A stretch of 64,000 nucleotides of DNA, from the NCBI GenBank assembly GCA_903871335.1, contig CAIQGE010000018.1, forward strand, positions 1 through 64,000, read 5' to 3'. A program made the translations under genes and the position numbers. The notes beneath the pieces were generated by a model. The model saw nothing but the letters and a program-made list of their open reading frames with translations. It had not been told where the DNA came from and did not search any database. Numbering within the stretch: the stretch's first letter is position 1; each line of letters begins with the position of its first letter. Below are positions 60,643 to 64,000 of this stretch, in pieces. This stretch comes from an uncultured Actinomycetes bacterium (GTDB lineage Bacteria > Actinomycetota > Acidimicrobiia > Acidimicrobiales > RAAP-2).

Positions 60643-61875
60643 ATGGCCATCGCGTCGCTTGCTCCGCTGCGCCATCGCAATTTCGTGCTGGCGGTCAGTT
60701 CGTCGTTCATTTCTTCCATCGGCACGTGGATGCAAGCGGTGGCGCTCGGCATTTATTTGTACACGACCACGCGCAATCCGGAGTGGTTGGGTTGGGTGAC
60801 CCTGGCCGCGTGGTTGCCGGCCGTGATTGGTTCTCCCGTGGGTGGTGCGGTGGCAGACCGTTGGAGCCGACAGCGTTGGATTCAGTTCAACAACCTGATC
60901 ATGGCGCTCTGCGCGACGACTTTGGCCACCTTGTATTACACGCATCATCTCTCCCCGCACCTCGTGCTGGTGCTCGCACTGGTGGAGGGGCTTAGCTCGT
61001 CATCGTCGTGGGCGGCGTGGCAAAGTCTCATGCCGGACCTCGTTGATCGCGACGAAGTGTTGGCCGCGGTGTCCTTGTCGTCCGCACAATTCAACCTGGG
61101 TCGCATCATCGGACCCGCGTGCGCGACCTTGATTCTCGCTTTCGGACCCGTGTCGCTGTGTTTCTTGTGTAACGCCATCAGCTTCGTGGTCGTGATCGTG
61201 GCGTTCGCCTTCGTTCGTACGGCGCCCCGACCCGCGGTGACGACGCCATTCCATCTCGTCAGTGACATCACGCACGGCATCCGGGTGGCGTTCGCCAATC
61301 CGGCCTGTCGCGCCGCGATCGTGAGCGTGGCGGTGATTGCATTTTTCATCGCGCCGTTCATTCAGTTCATCCCCGCCATGGCTATCGGGGTCTTTCACGC
61401 GGGCAAAACGGGGACGTCCCTTCTCGTGACCGCGCAGGGTGCTGGAGCACTGTGCGGGGCGTTCCTCGTGCCCACGCTCGCTCGTCGCACCTCGCGAACA
61501 TTCACCTTGCGCCTGACCTTGACTCTCCTGGTCCTCAGCATCGTCGGCTACGGCATGTCCCCCTCTATGACGTGGGCCATTCCGATGATGATCCTGTCGG
61601 GACTGGCGTACGTCGGCACGCTGAATGGATTGAACGCGACGGTGCAATTGCACGCCCCCCAATTGGAACGTTCACGGGTGTTGTCGCTATACACGCTGGC
61701 GCTGTCGATCGGTTACCCCCTCGGGGGAGCGGTGCAAGGCGTGTTGGCACATCGCGTGGCATCGCTGCCCACCGTCACCACGGCAAGTGGCATTCTCGGA
61801 GTGCTCGCGATGGTGTATCTCTTCTTTCGACCGCGCACTCTCGACGTCATGGGACGGCCCCCCGCGACGGCGTGA
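60643..61875 (+). CDS. MFS transporter (DHA3/enterobactin-exporter-like)
   Basis: A 410-residue protein with about 12 helices, of the MFS_3 type: FISSIGTWMQAVALGIYLY (helix 1), the VGGAVADRWSRQRWI loop 2-3 motif, FNLGRIIGPACATLI (helix 5 motif C-like) and a second-half RRTSRTFTLRL loop. Family members export siderophores, macrolides or other metabolites. Substrate unknown. The start has a leaderless-type promoter divergent from the sirtuin gene. The ALDH gene follows 21 bp later. Confidence 0.87.
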   Translation: MAIASLAPLRHRNFVLAVSSSFISSIGTWMQAVALGIYLYTTTRNPEWLGWVTLAAWLPAVIGSPVGGAVADRWSRQRWIQFNNLIMALCATTLATLYYTHHLSPHLVLVLALVEGLSSSSSWAAWQSLMPDLVDRDEVLAAVSLSSAQFNLGRIIGPACATLILAFGPVSLCFLCNAISFVVVIVAFAFVRTAPRPAVTTPFHLVSDITHGIRVAFANPACRAAIVSVAVIAFFIAPFIQFIPAMAIGVFHAGKTGTSLLVTAQGAGALCGAFLVPTLARRTSRTFTLRLTLTLLVLSIVGYGMSPSMTWAIPMMILSGLAYVGTLNGLNATVQLHAPQLERSRVLSLYTLALSIGYPLGGAVQGVLAHRVASLPTVTTASGILGVLAMVYLFFRPRTLDVMGRPPATA

Positions 61876-61896
61876 GCGCTCTGTCAGAATGGGCGC

Positions 61897-63261
61897 ATGC
61901 CCTTCGTTGCCGTCAATCCGACCACCGGCGAGACCATCGCCACTTATCCGGCCCACACGCGCGAGCAGGTGAATCTCGCACTGGCCACCGCACACGCTGC
62001 TTTTCTTGAATGGCGCACCACGAGCTTTGAGGAGCGCGCAGTCCTGATGGTGAGGGCCGCGGAGCTTTTGGAGGGCGAATTACCCGTCGTCGCCCAATTG
62101 CTCACCAGCGAGATGGGCAAAACCTTCGCCGCCGCCAAGGGAGAAGTCGCGAAATGTGCCATGACGATGCGCTACTACGCCGAGCACGCCGAATCTCTGC
62201 TGGCCGACGAACTCATCGCGACCTCGGCGTCGCGAAGCGGAATTCGCTACGAACCCATTGGCGCCGTACTCGCCATCATGCCGTGGAACTTTCCCTTGTG
62301 GCAGGCCGTTCGTTTCGCCGCACCGTCGCTGATGGCGGGCAATGTGGGCATTTTGAAGCACGCACCGAACGTGCCCGGTACCGCGGCGTTTCTGGAGGAC
62401 TTGTTCCGACGCTCGGGATTTCCCACGGGTGTTTTCACCAACCTCTACGCCGAACTCGACGTCGTGGCCGACATCATCGCTGACGAGCGAGTGGCGGCCG
62501 TGACGCTGACGGGCTCCGAGCGTGCGGGGCGATCGGTGGCCGAGCTCGCGGGCCGCCACCTCAAGAAGAGCGTGATGGAACTCGGAGGATCCGACGCGTT
62601 CATCGTCGCGTCCTCGGCGGACCTTGACCACACCATCCCTCTCGCGGTCACCGCCCGCGTACAGAACAACGGTCAAAGTTGCATTGCGTCCAAACGTTTT
62701 CTCGTCGTTCGCGACCGCGCCGACGAATTCATCGCCCGCTTCACCGACGCGATGGCCGCTGTCGCGGTGGGCGATCCCATGGAGCCCGCCACGGTCGTCG
62801 GCCCTCTCGTGTCCTCCACCCAGCGCGATCTGTTGGACGCGCAAGTTCGTGACGCGGTCGCGAAGGGTGCCGTCGTACACGCCGGTGGTGCACCCGTGGA
62901 CGGTCCGGGATTCTTCTATCCGCCGACCGTGCTCTCCCATGTCCCACCCGCGTCGCGCGCGGGCTGCGAGGAACTTTTTGGTCCCGTCGCGGTCGTACAA
63001 GTCGTTGACGACCTCGACGAGGCCATCGCCGTGGCCAACAGCACGCCGTGGGGACTCGGTGGTTCGATTTGGGCCACCGACCCTGCGGAAATCGAACACG
63101 CCCTGTCGGGTATCGAGGCCGGCATGGTGTTCGCGAACGCCGTCGTGGCGTCCACTCCGGAGCTACCTTTCGGCGGCATCAAGAACTCCGGATACGGCAG
63201 AGAACTCTCCGCGGTGGGTATTCGTGAGTTCACCAACGTGAAGTCGTTCTTCGTCGCGTGA
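61897..63261 (+). CDS. Succinate-semialdehyde-type aldehyde dehydrogenase
   Basis: A 454-residue ALDH of the NAD(P)-dependent succinate-semialdehyde (GabD/SSADH) group, with PWN at 129-131, Glu228 (MELGGSD) and nucleophile Cys262 (NNGQSCIASKR). The short N-terminus beginning directly with FVAVNPTTGE is typical of the approximately 455-residue Sad/GabD2-like subset. It could finish GABA breakdown begun by the amine cluster 15 kb upstream, though this link is inference. CAGAAT 6 nt before the ATG may be a weak -10. Its TGA overlaps the GTG of the cysteine desulfurase gene (GTGA). Confidence 0.87.
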   Translation: MPFVAVNPTTGETIATYPAHTREQVNLALATAHAAFLEWRTTSFEERAVLMVRAAELLEGELPVVAQLLTSEMGKTFAAAKGEVAKCAMTMRYYAEHAESLLADELIATSASRSGIRYEPIGAVLAIMPWNFPLWQAVRFAAPSLMAGNVGILKHAPNVPGTAAFLEDLFRRSGFPTGVFTNLYAELDVVADIIADERVAAVTLTGSERAGRSVAELAGRHLKKSVMELGGSDAFIVASSADLDHTIPLAVTARVQNNGQSCIASKRFLVVRDRADEFIARFTDAMAAVAVGDPMEPATVVGPLVSSTQRDLLDAQVRDAVAKGAVVHAGGAPVDGPGFFYPPTVLSHVPPASRAGCEELFGPVAVVQVVDDLDEAIAVANSTPWGLGGSIWATDPAEIEHALSGIEAGMVFANAVVASTPELPFGGIKNSGYGRELSAVGIREFTNVKSFFVA

Positions 63262-64000
63262 GTCTCTACTACTTCGACCACGCGGCGTCGGCACCGCGGC
63301 GCGAGGAAGTCGCTGCCGCAATGGCTCCGTACCAGCGAGGAGTCATTGGTAATCCGTCGGGTACGCACCGCGCCGCCCGACTCGCTCGCCGAGCGATTGA
63401 AGAAGCGCGCGAGGAGGTCGCAGCCTTCGTCGGTGTTCCCGCCCGCGGAGTGATTTTCACGGCCGGTGGCACGGAGTCCTGTGCACTCGCGCTCGGCGGC
63501 GTGATCCATCGCCGACGACTGTCGGGCGAACACGTGGAAATAGTGGTCTCCGCTATTGAGCATCACGCCATTCTCGAAAATGCCGAGCGACTCGCCGAGG
63601 ACTTCGACAACGTGGCCGTGCGCGTCGTCGGCGTTGATGCGGACGGCGTGGTCGACATGGACGCCCTCAACAGTGTCCTGTCACCGGCGACCGCCCTCGT
63701 CTCGGTCATGACGGCGAATAATGAGACCGGCGTCATTCAACCCCTACACGCCGTGCGCGAAGCGGTGCACACCGCAGCGCCTCGTGCGGTCATTCACACC
63801 GACGCGGTTGCCGCTGCGCCCTGGCTCGACTTGACCGAGGTCGCCAGCGACGTCGACCTTCTCTCACTCTGCGCCCACAAGATCGGCGGTCCGGTCAACG
63901 CGGGTGCCCTCGTGCAGCGAGGTCGGATTACTCTCGACGCGATGGTGCCCGGTGGAGGACAAGAACAGGGCTTGCGAGGCGGAACCGTTGACGTGGCCGC
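63258..64000 (+). CDS. Cysteine desulfurase (NifS/IscS-type), N-terminal part, runs off the window
   Basis: The first 247 residues are open to the window end with no stop. A YFDHAASAP start, GNPSGTHRAAR, the GGTESCALAL cofactor-binding motif, AIEHHAILE (PLP-stacking His), MTANNETGVIQP and the Schiff-base Lys in CAHKIGGP are all NifS-type. It removes sulfur from cysteine for Fe-S clusters or thiolated tRNA (a MnmA partner is typical in actinobacteria). GTG 63258 overlaps the ALDH stop by 4 nt (GTGA), so the genes are translationally coupled despite no obvious functional link. Confidence 0.9.
   Translation, partial: MSLYYFDHAASAPRREEVAAAMAPYQRGVIGNPSGTHRAARLARRAIEEAREEVAAFVGVPARGVIFTAGGTESCALALGGVIHRRRLSGEHVEIVVSAIEHHAILENAERLAEDFDNVAVRVVGVDADGVVDMDALNSVLSPATALVSVMTANNETGVIQPLHAVREAVHTAAPRAVIHTDAVAAAPWLDLTEVASDVDLLSLCAHKIGGPVNAGALVQRGRITLDAMVPGGGQEQGLRGGTVDVA

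Noticed and set aside
60607-60960. 118-codon N-terminal extension of the sirtuin
   Set aside because: It runs antisense through the MFS start, is Arg/His-rich without homology, and the family starts just before GAGIS. A -10 element supports GTG 60606.
1-64000. Search for tRNA or rRNA genes, CRISPR arrays, transposases, integrases, direct-repeat att sites and restriction or anti-phage genes
   Set aside because: None was recognised by reading. Intergenic gaps are all short (the largest about 250 bp) and no GTTCRANNC-type T-loop context or regularly spaced repeat was seen. A dedicated tRNA scan would settle the first.

Overview
The window is gene-dense bacterial DNA, roughly 60% GC by eye, with no intergenic gap above about 250 bp. 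I see no tRNA, rRNA, CRISPR array, insertion sequence or phage gene. It most likely comes from an actinomycete (Actinomycetota), quite possibly Acidimicrobiia or a relative. The reasons are two LLM-class (F420-type) oxidoreductases, a mycothiol-dependent maleylpyruvate-isomerase-fold protein, the imuA'-imuB-dnaE2 mutasome behind an actinobacterial LexA box, many GTG starts, many apparently leaderless genes, and a secreted protein with CX5C repeats and FN3 domains. The class-level placement is inference.

Layout: 1-5.5 kb has the end of a phosphoribosyltransferase gene, a 1161-residue secreted FN3 protein, an LLM oxidoreductase and a rhodanese. 5.5-11 kb has a rhodanese/metallo-beta-lactamase fusion, glutamate dehydrogenase, a second LLM oxidoreductase, an NAD-epimerase and an alpha/beta hydrolase. 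11-17 kb has a heterodimeric ABC exporter, an amidase and an O-methyltransferase. 17-20.5 kb is a nucleobase salvage cluster (upp, fungal-type cytosine deaminase, a purine-type phosphoribosyltransferase, NCS1 permease). 20.5-28 kb has an ABC-2 exporter operon, a secreted beta-rich protein, a Tat-exported peptide-type solute-binding protein and an MFS transporter. 28-33.6 kb has a P-loop kinase, a catalytically altered SDR, hemolysin III, a CadD-like transporter, a threonine-dehydratase-like enzyme, an SRAP protein and a secreted phosphoesterase.

33.8-38.7 kb is the SOS mutasome operon. 40.7-48.4 kb is an amine (probably putrescine/polyamine) catabolic island: FAD amine oxidase, class III aminotransferase, Lrp regulator, aminobutyraldehyde-type dehydrogenase, APC permease and alanine dehydrogenase. 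These could form a closed pyruvate/alanine cycle. 48.5-55 kb holds an MFS drug exporter and small housekeeping or hypothetical genes. 55-64 kb has ileS, a MarR regulator facing a YceI gene with an operator inside its promoter, a 41-residue membrane peptide, a sirtuin, an MFS exporter, a succinate-semialdehyde-type dehydrogenase and the start of a cysteine desulfurase.

Two window-wide patterns stand out. About 21 starts have a TANNNT hexamer 5-8 nt upstream and no Shine-Dalgarno, which suggests leaderless mRNAs; I used this to choose starts. Eight of sixteen convergent gene pairs overlap by exactly 4 nt and share their stop codons (YTAR). I did not find a clearly new multi-gene system. The best candidates for follow-up are the regulatory architectures, the disulfide-patterned surface protein, and a membrane protein with a pore-like C-terminus.
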